From: Blasia pusilla
Lineage: Eukaryota > Marchantiophyta > Marchantiopsida > Blasiales
NCBI GenBank assembly: GCA_050084515.1
Contig: CM114274.1
Coordinates: 42,842,001-42,906,000, forward strand
Direction: 5' to 3'
Length of the DNA: 64,000 nucleotides
Made by a program: the position numbers and the translations under genes. The notes under the pieces are model-generated. The model searched no databases, was not told the origin of the DNA, and saw only the letters and a list, made by a program, of their open reading frames with translations. Shown piece by piece: positions 45,127 through 55,959 of this stretch (positions within the stretch are counted from its first letter, which is position 1; every line of letters starts with the position of its first letter).

Positions 45127-46050
45127 ATTGGCTACCTTTTCCACTTCCAACGATTGATGAAGAGGAGGACGAGGGTGTTCCAAACACCGAGTCTTTTACG
45201 TACTAGTGAAGGTACTAGTGCCCCACCATCGTTCAGCCTGGTTGCAGAGTTCTTCAAGAGGTTGAAGAAGAACTATCAGGAAGTGAAGACAGAGAAGTTG
45301 AGGAGTCTTCGGGAATTTGAGCGAAAGACTGGTAAGAATCTTCGTGAGGCATACACTCGTATGCGACGCTTGATTTCAGTAACCCATGGTGTGACTGAGG
45401 CTTAGGCAATCCAGTTTTGGTATGGGATCTTGGACAGAGAGTTGCGCCGCAGGGTACGTAATGCTACTCTTATGAGTGATGATTCACACATATTGACCCA
45501 TGTGTTTGCTCTATCTGAGAAGATTGAGCTTAACATGGTGAAGGAGAGAGTGATGACATCCGCATTCAGTTGGGATACAACTACTACTTCTCGTGTTGAG
45601 CAGCCCACCTCATAGTCTCGTAGTAGTGGTGGTGGTAGTAGTAGTGGGAGTCATGGGGGGTACACACGACCTCAGTCAGGTCCTAGAAGGACACTTGCGT
45701 AGAGACCATTGCCTTCATTTGTTGCCCCGCAGCAAGGACAAGCATGTTGGACATGTGGAGGTGATCATGTTAGGAGGTTTTATCCCCAAGAGGATGGGAG
45801 ACGGACTTTGGAGGATGGGCCTCAGTCGGCCCCAACTCAGTGTGATCATTGCGGGAGACCAGGTCATCCTCGAGAGCGTTGCTTTGATCTTCATCCAGAG
45901 TTGAAGTTGGCTACTATGGCTGGTATCCAACATAGAGCAAGTTCAGGAGCAGGGGCTTCCACCTCTTATGGAGGGGATGATCTCTCTTATATGGCGAGTG
46001 CAGCACAGGTTGAGGCATCAGTTGCAGTTACGAGAGGAGCCACTTGAGTG
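45127..46050 (+). pseudogene. G1 gag with zinc knuckles
   Basis: Capsid-like helices (FSLVAEFFKRLKKNYQEVK, GKNLREAYTRMRRLISVT, FWYGILDRELRRRVRNAT) then a Ser/Gly-rich linker and two knuckles: CWTCGGDHVRRFYP, where the last Cys has become Tyr, and an intact CDHCGRPGHPRERC. In-frame stops lie at 45403, 45613 and 45700. The reverse remnant at 5290-6540 is the same family. Confidence 0.75.
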
Positions 46051-47330
46051 TCAGAGCCACGTGGTGCTATTGTGGAGTTGGACCCACAAAGGGGTGAGGC
46101 TGGGAGGCAAGGTAGGCTTCCCCAATCATTCTTGTTGTCTGAGGTGCTTAGGACTCCATCCATGGTTCCTACGCAGCCTATTGAGCCTACAGTGGAGATT
46201 GAGGCATCTACATCGCGTATAGTAGACACAGATGCAGCATCCAATGCAGTATTGCGAATGGAAACTTCAATGTTGGGATCCCAATTGTTTTCGGCCACGG
46301 AGCTGATGGCTTTAGGAGTTGACTTAGCTCCTGTATTTCAGCTAGCAGCCACGTTGTGTGAACGTGGGGGTGTTATTGCTACACGTGTTGAGGTGGATGA
46401 GGATGTTGCAGTGGAGCGCCCCTCTATGTCAGGTGTAGCATTGAGTACCAGTGCTACTTGGCATGTAGCAGCGGCGAAGATGGATGCATTACCAGCCCGG
46501 CGAGCCATTGATCGTGAGAGGCTTACACGTGGTGTATGTATGTTGGACAACCAGAGTGGGATATTCTCATTGGTGAGTCCTACAAGATAGGTGTATAGAC
46601 CAGATAGACTCTTGTTAGACTCTCGTGCCCAACCTTTGATGTTGGGAAAGGCGGCATGTATTGGTTTGGTATTCGGAGTTCAGAGCTTGAGCCTTGCCCA
46701 TTCCAGATTCAAACATCACTTGGAGGAGCCAATCATAGGTCTCAATTCATGATACGGGAGAAGTTTTCTGTACAATTGAGACCAGATCATGCGACTGATA
46801 GCTCCCGGTTGGGAGTACCTGCATTGGTCACATCAGCCGAGTCGTATGATGTACTAGTTGGAGGAGCAGTATTGTACTTGATGGGTTTTCAGATGGATTA
46901 CTAGACTGAGACAGTGTCTTATAGACCTGGTTGGCAGTCCGGGGATGGACGTATGAGCCAGGTTCCTATGAGATTTATTTATGGGGCTCGACCAAGAAGG
47001 TCTTCCCCAATGGTGTTAGCATCTGAGGATGGTTTTAGTGGAGTAGTCACTTGGCCAGGAGACTTTTTGGAGGGTAATGTTTTTGCTATGGATTCTCCTG
47101 TGCATGAGGAGGTAGAGGAGATCCCTAGTTTTGTAGTAGTGGCATCCTCATCGTTGGATGTGTCACTTTGGATTTTAGGCAGTGCACTACGGCAAGAAGC
47201 TGATCGCCTAGTGCAAGAGGGTTGGTGTGAGGCTATTATACCTCACGAGGAAGAGGAGGCCCCACGGCGGACTCCTACTTCTGGTCCAGTTGTGTTATCC
47301 CCTTTGGATACTACACCCATTGTATGGCAG
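46051..47330 (+). pseudogene. G1 spacer and aspartic protease region
   Basis: An open spacer of 180 codons without known domain (46048-46590), then LLLDSRAQPLMLGKAACIGL, a retropepsin motif in which D-S-G has become D-S-R. It is followed by LRPDHATDSSRLGVPALVTS and YDVLVGGAVLYLMGFQMDY, matching the hydrophobic I-L-G-like end of gypsy proteases. A linker from 46914 (SYRPGWQSGDGR) leads into the methyltransferase. Stops at 46589, 46902 and a shift near 46670 break it. Confidence 0.68.
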
Positions 47331-48330
47331 TATCCGCCCGAGGGCACTTGTGTGTTAGATCTCTTTGGTGGGATTAGCACTGGTTTGGTCAGAGTGTTGC
47401 GGGCGGTATTCTGCTTGGAGATACGTGTATGTGGAGCGAGATGAGATGGCCCAGAGAGTCTCATCCCAACATATCGGTTAGTTGATGCAGAGATATCCTG
47501 AGTTGTTGCCGCCATCAGCTATTCGTGGGTACCAACGTGCTTTGCCATCACACATTGCATTGTTGGGGATGCACAACCCTGAGAGGGTTAGTCCGGTGGA
47601 TTTGGTGATTGCTGGATAGCCATGTCACGGTCATACACGTGCTGGTTGTGGTGAGGGATTACACGACCCTAGGTCTCGATTATTTTGGGAGATGTTACGA
47701 GTGTTACGATATCTTCAGGTTCATGAGGCACGTGCTCTAGCTTACATTGTGGAGAATGTTCCATTGTTGGGTGACACTCGGACCCGGATGATGGCGAGTG
47801 TTCTTGAGGTGCGATCTTGGATTGGACCAGCGGTGTTGTTGGATGCAGCGCAAGTTGGCTCGCGTGCACATCGCCCACGCTTGTGGTGGACAAACTTGTT
47901 GCCTAGGGAGGTTCTACGTTGAGCATATGATGCAGTGCAGCCGGATCCTTGCCTTACAGTGGATAGTATCTTGGATACTATGTGACTTTCTCACGTGGTG
48001 AGGGTTATTGATCGGTCACCCATGGCAGTGGTGAACCGTGTGGGCCAGCCTAGGATGGCACTACCCACATTGTGAGTTTTCCCTCGTCACATGCCTACAG
48101 GGAAGGTGGTCCCAGGCTTGTATGGGATTCTCATGTGCGACAGTTGATGGAGCCTAACGCTGATGAGAGAGCGTGCGATGGGATTTGCTACTGGTGTGAC
48201 ACCGCTTGCTTCCATTTCTGAGGCTTCACGATATCATGTGTTGGGTCACGCCATGGACCTAAATTATTTGACATGGATTTTGAGTCTTGGGATGGCCGAG
48301 CAACGTCGACTTCGGACTATGTCTATGGGT
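47331..48330 (+). pseudogene. G1 DNMT3/DRM-like cytosine-C5 DNA methyltransferase domain
   Basis: The C5-methyltransferase motifs occur in order: motif I CVLDLFGGISTGLVRVLRA (AdoMet site, 47350-47400); YVYVERDEMAQR; motif IV as VDLVIAG, stop, PCHGHTRAG with the catalytic Cys (about 47620); motif VI YIVENVPLLGD; motif VIII DAAQVGSRAHRPRLWWTNL; and motifs IX-X ERAMGFATGVT and VLGHAMDLNYL (to 48285). The AHRPRLWW form and GISTG resemble the DNMT3/DRM group, which does de novo methylation. It sits between protease and RT, so it was part of the polyprotein. Several stops make this copy inactive. Capture of cytosine methyltransferases by charophyte retrotransposons has been reported. Confidence 0.85.
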
Positions 48331-48540
48331 CTTCCACCCCTTGTGATGAGCCCGATGGCTAACGGGACGGTAGAGACATCGGTTGGGGGCGAGGTGAATA
48401 GTATTTTGCATCCTTGGAGTAAATGGGATGTAATGGTTGGGTATGTGGAGTTGGTTGCTCATGCTAGTGGAGACGTTATTTGCTCAGATGATGGTGTAGC
48501 TAAGGGTGTACTATCTTGTGAGGGGGTTGCGTAGCAGCCA

Positions 48541-49395
48541 ATGGCATCGTCCTCTCTCTCTAGTGTGCCAATGGAGGAGACTTGGGAGCCATTACTTGGG
48601 CCCAAGTTTACGAGAGGTGAGAAACGACGCTTGACACAGTTCCTACGTGCTTATAGGAGTTGTTTTGCCTTTAGCATGAAGGAGTTGGGTGCTTTGGTTG
48701 GACCCGGTATACGGATTGATTTGGCTAGTGATACGCCAATCTTCCGTCGTCCCTACCGATATAGTGATATGGAGAGGGACCTGATTCAGAGTAGGATGTT
48801 GGACCTTTTGGAGGCTGGATTAGTGGAGTTGTCGCATGGAGAGTATGCATCAGCCACTATCATGCCTGCTAAAAAGGATGTGCATGGCAACTACACGGAT
48901 AGGCGGATGCGTGGAGATTACCGTCCTATCAATCCACAGACCAAGGCTGATAGGTATGCCATGCCTACACTTGAGGAGATCTTTGATGTGGTGGGACAGG
49001 CAAAGATTTTTAGTACTTTGGATCTTCGGGCAGGATACCATCAGTTGCCGATTCGGGAGAGCGACAAGGTCAAGACAACATTTTGGGGTGTCAACTCTCA
49101 TGGCAAGGATTGTTTGTACTAGTGGAAATTCTTACCCTTTGGGTTGAAGAATGCACCTGCAGAGTTTCAGAGAGTGATGGACACAATCCTAGCAGGGTTG
49201 AATTTTGTTCGATGTTATATTGATGATATCTTGGTGTTCAATAACACGATGGAGGAGCATCAGATACATTTGCAAATTGTGTTTGAGCGGTTGAAAGCTC
49301 ATGATCTAGGTTTGCATCTAGGAAAGTGTAAGTTCTTCCATGAGGATGTTGAGTACTTGGGTCATGTGATCTATCCACGTGGTTTGGGAGTTTAG
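48541..49395 (+). pseudogene. G1 reverse transcriptase
   Basis: Gypsy RT with DLASDTPIFRRPYRYSDMER, RMRGDYRPINPQTKADRYAM, IFSTLDLRAGYHQLP, FGLKNAPAEFQRVMD and the catalytic box RCYIDDILVF (Asp-Asp at about 49222-49227). Stops at 49120 (probably Trp) and 49393 interrupt an otherwise continuous frame. Spacing is normal for the family. Confidence 0.88.
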
Positions 49396-50160
49396 CAAGC
49401 AAATGTGGAGGCTATTGCACTTATTCCGCATCCGGTAGATATGAGTAGAGTTTGGGCATTCATGGGATTGGCAAACTACTATCCGAGGTATGTGAAGGGA
49501 TTTAGTGCTATGGCAAAGCCTTTGAACCAATTGCTGAAATCAGATCAAGAGTGGCACTGGGGAGATGATCAGGAAAGAGCTTTTTTGGAGCTTAAGGCCC
49601 AGTTGGTGGCGGCGCCTATCTTGAGGAGACCTATTAGAGGGCGCCCATTTCAGTTACACACTGATTGGAGTAGGTTGGGACTTGGAGCGGTGTTGACACA
49701 ACATAATGATGAGCACATGGAGTTTGTGGTGGCCTATGCAAGTCGTTCGAATAATGCAGCGGAGTCGCGCTTTAGTTCATATGAGGGAGAGTGCTTGGCA
49801 GTAGTGTGGGCTGTGGCACACTTTAGGTGTTACTTGTTTGGCACACAGTTTACCCTTGTTACTGATCATCAACTGCTCAAGTGGTTGATGGAGTCTGACA
49901 AGCTTACAAGGAAGCTTGCACGGTGGGCTCTTATCTTAGAGGAGTATGACTTCCCTGTGGAACATAGATCTGGATTTGCCAACCTTGATGTTGATGGGTT
50001 GAGTAGGAACCCATGTACTAGCCAAGAGGATGCAACTGGGGCTAGATGGCATGGCGAGGTTGATGAGGAGCTGGTGCCAGGTTGGCATGCATCCGCCTTT
50101 TTATGTTGGTTAGGGGTGGACTCTAGTATGGAGGATAGATGGCCAGCCTTCAGATCCTAA
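49396..50160 (+). pseudogene. G1 RT connection and RNase H
   Basis: Continues the same frame after one stop: FMGLANYYPRYVKGFSAMAK and PLNQLLKSDQEWHWGDDQER (RT thumb), then RNase H with FQLHTDWSRLGLGAVLTQH, SSYEGECLAVVWAVAHFR and LVTDHQLLKWLM, giving the D-E-D set. It ends in VEHRSGFANLDVDGLSRNP, the usual gypsy tether sequence before integrase. 251 codons are open. Confidence 0.86.
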
Positions 50161-50955
50161 GGTTGGAAATGGTGGTACGGATCAGCGTGATATTCATGAT
50201 GATGCGGTGGTGTTGGAGTTCCTACGGACCAGTAGGGTGCCAGACATAGTGAGTGCCAAGGAGCGAGACCGTGTTCTTCAACGTGCTAAGAGGTATCGAC
50301 TAGAGGGAATACATATTCTCCGTATGTGGGAGGATGGTAGAGTACAAGTAGTGCCGCATTTGGCTCAGAGAGAGCGCATTGTGCAAAATGCCCATGAGGA
50401 GTTGGGACATTTTGGGGTAAAGCGTACGTATAGCTTACTCCTTGGTCAGTATTGGTGGCGTGGCATGCATACTCAGGTGCAGCAGTTGGTGTCACATTGT
50501 ATGGTTTGTGACCAGGTGAGGGCATCATTCAATGCCCCTACACCACAGTTACACCCCTTGCCTATTATGGGGTTGGGTTACCGTTGGAGTGTGGACTTTG
50601 CGGGACCATTACCGTTGACTCTACGATATCATCGATATGTGCTGGTGATGGTGGAGCACTTCTCCAAGTGGATTGAGTTGGTGGCATTACCTGACAAGGC
50701 AAGTGAGGGAACGGCGTATTCGTTTCTTGATAGAGTGCTTAGTCATTTTGGTGCTCCAGCTGAAGTGCTGACCAACCAGGGTACAGAGTTTTAGGGTGAG
50801 TTTTAGGTCTTGTGTGACAAGGCGTTGATTGATCATCAGACCACGTCTCGAGATCATCCAGAGGCGGATGGTTAAGCTGAGCGTGTGGTTTAGACGGTGA
50901 AGAGGGCATTACGCAAGTATGGCCTACAGAAGGGGCATCTTGGAGACTGGGATAT
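50161..50955 (+). pseudogene. G1 integrase, zinc finger and core
   Basis: HHCC zinc finger (HEELGHFGVKRTYSLLLGQY, then CMVCDQVRASF), core with the first Asp in RWSVDFAGPLP, the second position mutated to Asn (VLTNQGTEF instead of LTDQGTEF), and the Glu in AERVV. Stops at about 50792-50883 break the core. At 50955 the gene is interrupted by solo LTR-B. Confidence 0.82.
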
Positions 50956-52119
50956 TGTAATGTCTAAGTGTTTCTTATTTACAGTCAATTGTAGAGTTCG
51001 ATCCCCAAGAGGATCATTGTTGGATGAAAAGAGAGTATAAAGTGATGATTATGTTATAAAGGTGTAATTGATTATGTAATTCAAAGGTAATATTCCATTA
51101 ATATCTTCCGATCCTTTTAGTACCTATGTTTTCTTCTTCAATTCTCTCGAGTGGAGTTTAAAGGACGCTCAGGCAATTTGTTCTCTCAACATTTCGGAAC
51201 CTCATAGAGACCTCAAGAATAAAGCTGGCTTCTCCTACTTTCGGAACTCAATCCGTCGGGGCAGGTTACTCTCTGTCAAACAGATTTCATACAACTTTAT
51301 GTTGATTATTCCATTGATGAGAAAGGTTTGCCTGATTCACCCTTCACTCGGCAGACCCAAAAAGAATATTCAGACATAAGCATCGCACATCAGAATGAAT
51401 GAATGAATGCTTTACTACTCCATCAAGAATTGGAAGACTTCAAAGTATCTACAAGTTCGAGAGGGTACAACTCTCTTGCTCGGACCATTCCTACAACATA
51501 AGGACTTCATGAGCGAATGATGATAATAGCTTCTGTCCTGTTTCTTAAATATTCTCGAGAGTAGGATCGTTTCTATGATCCAAAGCGTTCTTGATGAAGT
51601 TGGTGTCTCTTCAATATCTGTAACTACCTAGATCTATGGTTCTCTTAGCTTTTCCTACGATCCCTATGAATCCGCGGTACAAAACTATTCTAACTACCAA
51701 TTTGATACAAAGGTTCGCGCCTTTTCCTAGTCTAATTGTTTAAAGTATGTGTTGTTTCGAATCTCAATCATGTTGAGCTTCGCGACGCTAAATTTCCGGA
51801 GGACGGAGTTCTTCCTTCTTCTTCGTGCTTCGTGCTTTGTTCAAGAGCGAAGTACTTCGTATATAGAGCTTCATTGAGCTTCGTTAGACTTTGTTAAGCT
51901 TCGCTAAGCTTTGCTTGATCCTTTATACTTCTTTACAACTTTTGATTCTCCTCTAAGGCAAATCCTTGATCTTTATCTCTCTGCCTTGTCTTTGGAGCTT
52001 GGTGATTCACTTATTCTTCTTCATAATAATAGATAATCATAATCAAAATCATAATATACAAGAGTCTTCGTTGAATAAAAAGATATATTCTTCAAGATTA
52101 CAAAATTGTGGGTATCACA
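50956..52119 (+). mobile_element. Solo LTR-B, 1164 bp, inside G1
   Basis: Begins TGTAATGTCTAAG and ends GGTATCACA, flanked by GATAT at 50951-50955 and 52120-52124. Removing it and one duplication restores the integrase frame (WDIQLPW). No internal domains are present. A reverse fragment of the same LTR is at 23781-24184. Confidence 0.88.
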
Positions 52120-52899
52120 GATATTCAGTTGCCATGGGGTATAGGTTCAGTCGCCAAGCATCCTTGGCTTCCTTCTCACCTTATTTTCTGTTATACGGTC
52201 GAGATCTAGACTTGCCAGCAGCAATTCGTTGGGAGTCTAGTGAGGTAGTGAACCTTGATGACCTAGAGATGTGGATGAGAGTGCGTTCTCTATTGGATTC
52301 TCAACATCCACTTCTCTAAGCACCATTAATCTGATCGGCCCCCTTGTATGAGGAGAAGCATAGATTGATGGTTCCGACTTAGACGTTGAAGGAGTCATAG
52401 TAATATGACGTAGGTGGTTTAAGGAGTAGCGTTACTAGGTTTATCTAACCCAAAGTTTTTCTATTTATAGAAACGAAGAAAAATAGGTAAAAACCCTAGT
52501 TTTCTTGAGTAGTCAAATAGTCGGGAGCCGCAGCGGTAGCGAATTCTTGTATGTCGAGTTATCTCCCAGTTCAGGTTCCATCGAAGCTCTTCTGTGAGCG
52601 CACAGACGGACTAGGCCACTTTGTATCTCTAAGTTTTGTAAAGATTTTAGTGATTTCGTCACTTTCTATTTTCTCACATTCTCAGCGGGCAGAGCCCTTT
52701 CGGAGAGTTATGCCAATAGCCTTGGAGAATCTTGCCATTGCTCCACACAGGGATACGTTGCGGTATGCAACTATTCGGGGTGGAGTTTATCGAGCATCGA
52801 TTCGTAGGTTCCATGTGGGGGACTATGTCTATTTGCAGCAGATTGCACCGACAATGTTGGATATGACGGCAGGCCGCACTATTTTACGAGTGCGCTAGG
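52120..52899 (+). pseudogene. G1 integrase C-terminal part, split by a solo LTR
   Basis: 52120-52290 encodes SRQASLASFSPYFLLYGRDL and NLDDLEMWMRVRS; after the copia solo LTR the frame continues at 52684 with QRAEPFRRVMPIALENLAIA and a basic barrel-like end (FHVGDYVYLQQIAP). It matches the integrase C-terminal region of gypsy elements. A stop at about 52897 precedes the PHD region. Confidence 0.78.
52291..52678 (+). mobile_element. Solo LTR of copia-1 family, inside G1
   Basis: Runs from TATTGGATTCTCAACATCC to TTTTCTCACA, flanked by TTCTC at 52286-52290 and 52679-52683. Closely matches the copia-1 LTRs at 24185, 55960 and 8426. It lacks about 110 bp present in the 55960 copy. Confidence 0.92.
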
Positions 52900-53182
52900 T
52901 GTTAGCTTCTGGAGTTCTCATGTTGGAGGGTCGTGATGGAGTTGTTTGGAAGGACCATATGCGTAATTGTGAGCCATATGATCTTCCAAATGTGGATGGT
53001 ACTGTTGACCCAAGCTTAGCCATGATATGTGCTAGCTTGAGGTGCATGTTGTGTCGGTCTGCTGGTAACGCAGCCCGTATGTTGGTGTGTGATCGGTGTT
53101 CTAGGGGTTGGCACATGATGTGTTTGACTTCACGTATGGATGTTGTTCCTTCTGGAAGGTGGGTTTGTCCTCAATGTACTTA
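52900..53182 (+). CDS. G1 C-terminal PHD finger
   Basis: An open frame of 94 codons to a stop at 53181. After a linker (VLMLEGRDGVVWKDHMRNCE) come CMLCRSAGNAARMLVCDRC, SRGWHMMCL and VPSGRWVCPQC, the Cys4-His-Cys3 pattern of a PHD finger with the conserved Trp before the last Cys pair. PHD fingers commonly read histone H3 tails. At the end of a gypsy integrase it could steer insertion to certain chromatin, the role chromodomains play in chromoviruses. This targeting role is inference. Confidence 0.82.
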
Positions 53183-53935
53183 GGAGAGGTAGATGACTTG
53201 ATCTTTGCATGATATGGATTACAGATGTGCGACTAACGATGGGGCAACCTAGCACTCGGCCTTCTGATTCGTGCACCCAAGAAGGTGTATAGCATGTAGT
53301 AGATGTATAGGGCTACCTAGGAGTTAGAGGGACCTAACCTTGATTAGGGGGCGAGTTGTGGTACACTTGTGTTTGTGGATGCTCTCTTCTATGTTATGTA
53401 TGTATGTGATTATGGTATGTCAGCGATGTATGTTGTATGACGATGTGGATTCGCACGACAACTATCATGACCATACGGATTATGTCGTAGAGTATAGTGT
53501 GCTAGTAGAGGCCATACCTTATGTAGGGCCGCAGTGCCTAGGTAGAGATGCGGTTTCATACATAGGGTTGGGGATTACTTAGTTGAGGATGAATTTTCCA
53601 GTAGGGCCCGCTCTTAGGTTGGAGGATATAGTGTGGAGTGCACTCAAAGTATAGTTAGTTCTTTGAGTTGAGCCTGTTGCGTTGGGAGTTAGCCTTGGTA
53701 GTGAGTAGAGCTCTTGGGTATGGTGGTTCCTGCAAGCTTCAACTTGGATTCTCCCATCGTGGAGTGGGTTTGGCTCGATTGTATATGATTCTATACGTGT
53801 TTTAGGACAATAGGTCTTTCGCGGATTTTAGTTGTGGTACACTTGTGTTTGTGGATGCTCTCGTCTATGTTATGTATGTATGTGAGTATGGTATGTCAGT
53901 GATGTATGTTGTAAGACGATGTGGATTCGCACGAC
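53183..53935 (+). repeat. G1 3' end with LTR block and rearranged duplication
   Basis: Non-coding. 53353-53461 (GTTGTGGTACACTTGTG...) is followed by the LTR-like block 53463-53828 and then repeated at 53830-53935. So the 3' end is a partial tandem rather than a clean LTR end. No polypurine tract is obvious before 53463. Confidence 0.6.
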
Positions 53936-54211
53936 ACAGGACCTAGTATAATATATACAGACAATATTAGTAGCATCAAGCTTGCTAATAACCGTGTGTT
54001 CCATGCTCGTACAAAGCATGTTGAGGTGCACTATCATTTTATTAGAGAGAAAGTGCTTGCAGGAGAAATTGATCTTGTGTATATAGGTACAGATCAACAA
54101 ATTGTTGACATCTTTACAAAGGCATTGTCTAGAGATAAGTCTGAGATGTTTAGAAAGGATTTAGGCGTTAGAGATATCGATATGAGCTTGAGGGAGAGTA
54201 TTGAAGATTGA
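53936..54211 (+). pseudogene. Copia-2 RNase H end
   Basis: Continues the copia-2 frame after G1: TGPSIIYTDNISSIKLANNR, HARTKHVEVHYHFIREKV and DIFTKALSRDKSEMFRKDLG, the standard end of copia RNase H. The stop at 54209 lies within the start of the LTR. Confidence 0.85.
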
Positions 54212-54530
54212 GTTACAATCAAGCTCATGAGACACTTGAACTACTACATTTTGCACTCACACGAAGTAGGGAAGCTTAATCTTGGTTAGTCAGTTAAGCA
54301 CGATTATCTTAATTAGGGTTAGTTAATCACACTTAGGCTAACTCAAGACTATGGTTAAGGGTAGGGTTAGGGTTGCTTGTACATACCCTATATAATTGAG
54401 AAGAGGATCAGCCTCCACTCATTCTCTCATTGCAAACTTCGTTCTCCATGATGGTGTGTGTGTGTGTGTGTGTGAAAGTCGTTTTCCACCATTTATGCTT
54501 GTTTAGCAGTTTTCCATAAAGAAGCCAAAG
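54199..54530 (+). mobile_element. Copia-2 3' LTR
   Basis: Follows the purine tract TTGAGGGAGAG (54188-54198) and begins TATTGAAGATTGAG. It contains a TATA box (CCCTATATAATTGAG near 54388) and a GT microsatellite (about 54452-54473). Its end is uncertain: copia-1 coding sequence begins by about 54531. Its family differs from the copia-1 LTR. Confidence 0.65.
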
Positions 54531-55926
54531 GACAGGAAGATAATAGGCACCAATTGGATGTACAAGACCAAGTACAAGTCGGACGGTACATTGGATAAAT
54601 TCAAAGCGAGGTTGGTTGCACAAGGATGCTCACAAATTGAAGGTTTTGACTACTTTGAGACTTTTGCTCCTACTGCAAGGATGACAACCATTCGAATTGT
54701 TCTAGCGGTTGCAGGAACAAGACGTTGGCCGGTATACCAATACGACGTGAAGTCTGCCTTTCTAAACGGGAGTCTCAAGGAGGAGGTGTATGTATCTCAA
54801 CCACTAGGTTTTGAGATACCTGGATAAGAAGAGAAAGTGTGTTTACTTCATCGAGCATTGTATGGGTTGAAGCAAGCCCCAAGGGTATGGTATCAACGAA
54901 TAGATACATTCTTACGAGAGAAGGGTCTCATCAAGAATCCGTCACAAGAAAATTTGTATGTGTTTTGCGAAGATGGGATGTATATGTTGATAGTCCTCTA
55001 TGTGGATGATCTTATCATCATAAGAGACCACAGTAAGAAAATAGAGGAAATGAAGGGAGTGTTGAAATCTGAGTTTGAAATGTCAGATTTAGGTCTTTTG
55101 CACTACTTTATAGGGCTAGAGATTTGGCAACAATCAGATTATATTTTTCTCTCTCAGAAAAAGTATGCTAGAGAAATCTTGAAGGCATTCGGGATGACCG
55201 AGTGCAAGGCAGTGATCTCACCAATTGAGGTAGAGTTGAAACTCTCGATGGAGGATGTTTCACCATTGGTAGATGAAAAGTTGTACAGAAAGCTTGTATG
55301 CAGTTTGATATTTTTGTGTAACACTAGACCAGACATTAGCTTTGTTGTGGGAGTGTTGAGTAGGTTCTCAACTAAGCCTTGTGAGAACCATTGGAAGGCA
55401 GGGATGCGTGTGTTGAAGTACATCAAAGGCACTATCGAGTACGGCATCGCCTATGGAGCAGAGTGTTTTGTGAATCAGATTGGGTAAGAGATTCAGATTC
55501 TCGAAGATCAATTTCGGGTTATTGCTTCTTGGTAGGATCAGGTGTGGTGTCATGGGTCAGAAAGAAGGAAAATACAATGGCTCTTTCTTCTACCAAGGCA
55601 AAGTACAAGGCGGCTTGTTATGCTTCTTGTGAAGCAATATGGTTGAGATGGATATTGGAGGACATAGGAGAAGCACCAGAAAGTGCTACCGTAATGTGGT
55701 GTGACAATCAGAATGGCATTGCCATAGCATATTATCTCGTATTTCATGCTCGTACAAAGCACATAGAGATCCAGTATCATTTTTTTCATGAATTGATCGA
55801 GAGAGAGGTTTTGAAGTTAGTCTATTGTCCAATAGAGGATAACCCTACAAACACCTTCACAAAAGCTTTGAGCGGAGATCAGCTTCATCGACATTTGAAG
55901 GGTCTTGGCATAGGTCCAAGAGAGTA
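54531..55926 (+). pseudogene. Copia-1 reverse transcriptase and RNase H
   Basis: RT with KIIGTNWMYKTKYKSDGTLD, EGFDYFETFAPTARMTTIR, ALYGLKQAPRVWYQR and LIVLYVDDLIII (YVDD box), then RNase H (SISGYCFLVGSGVVSWVRKK, MALSSTKAKYKAACYASCEA, TKALSGDQLHRHLKGLGIG). One stop at 54825 and one shift near 55485 are the only breaks, so it is the best-preserved pol part in the window. It ends beside the copia-1 3' LTR. Its gag-integrase half is probably 24469-26146. Confidence 0.85.
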
Positions 55927-55959
55927 GTCCACATGAGAGTGGATTTTGAGGGGGAGGGA

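Larger units (their letters stand above)
43166..53935 (+). mobile_element. Ty3/gypsy element G1 with C5-methyltransferase and PHD finger
   Basis: Inserted in the copia-2 RNase H gene. Order: LTR-like block (43166-43531), 5S-derived segment, gag, protease, cytosine-C5 methyltransferase domain, RT, RNase H, integrase, PHD finger, second LTR-like block (53463-53828). Two solo LTRs (50956-52119 and 52291-52678) sit inside the integrase part. Internal stops and changed catalytic residues show decay. The right end is rearranged: a 109-bp stretch (53353-53461) is repeated at 53830-53935. I could not find matching target duplications. Confidence 0.85.

Noticed and set aside
54354-54378. Telomere-like GGTTAGGG repeats
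   Set aside because: Only two or three imperfect units inside the copia-2 LTR; not an interstitial telomere array.
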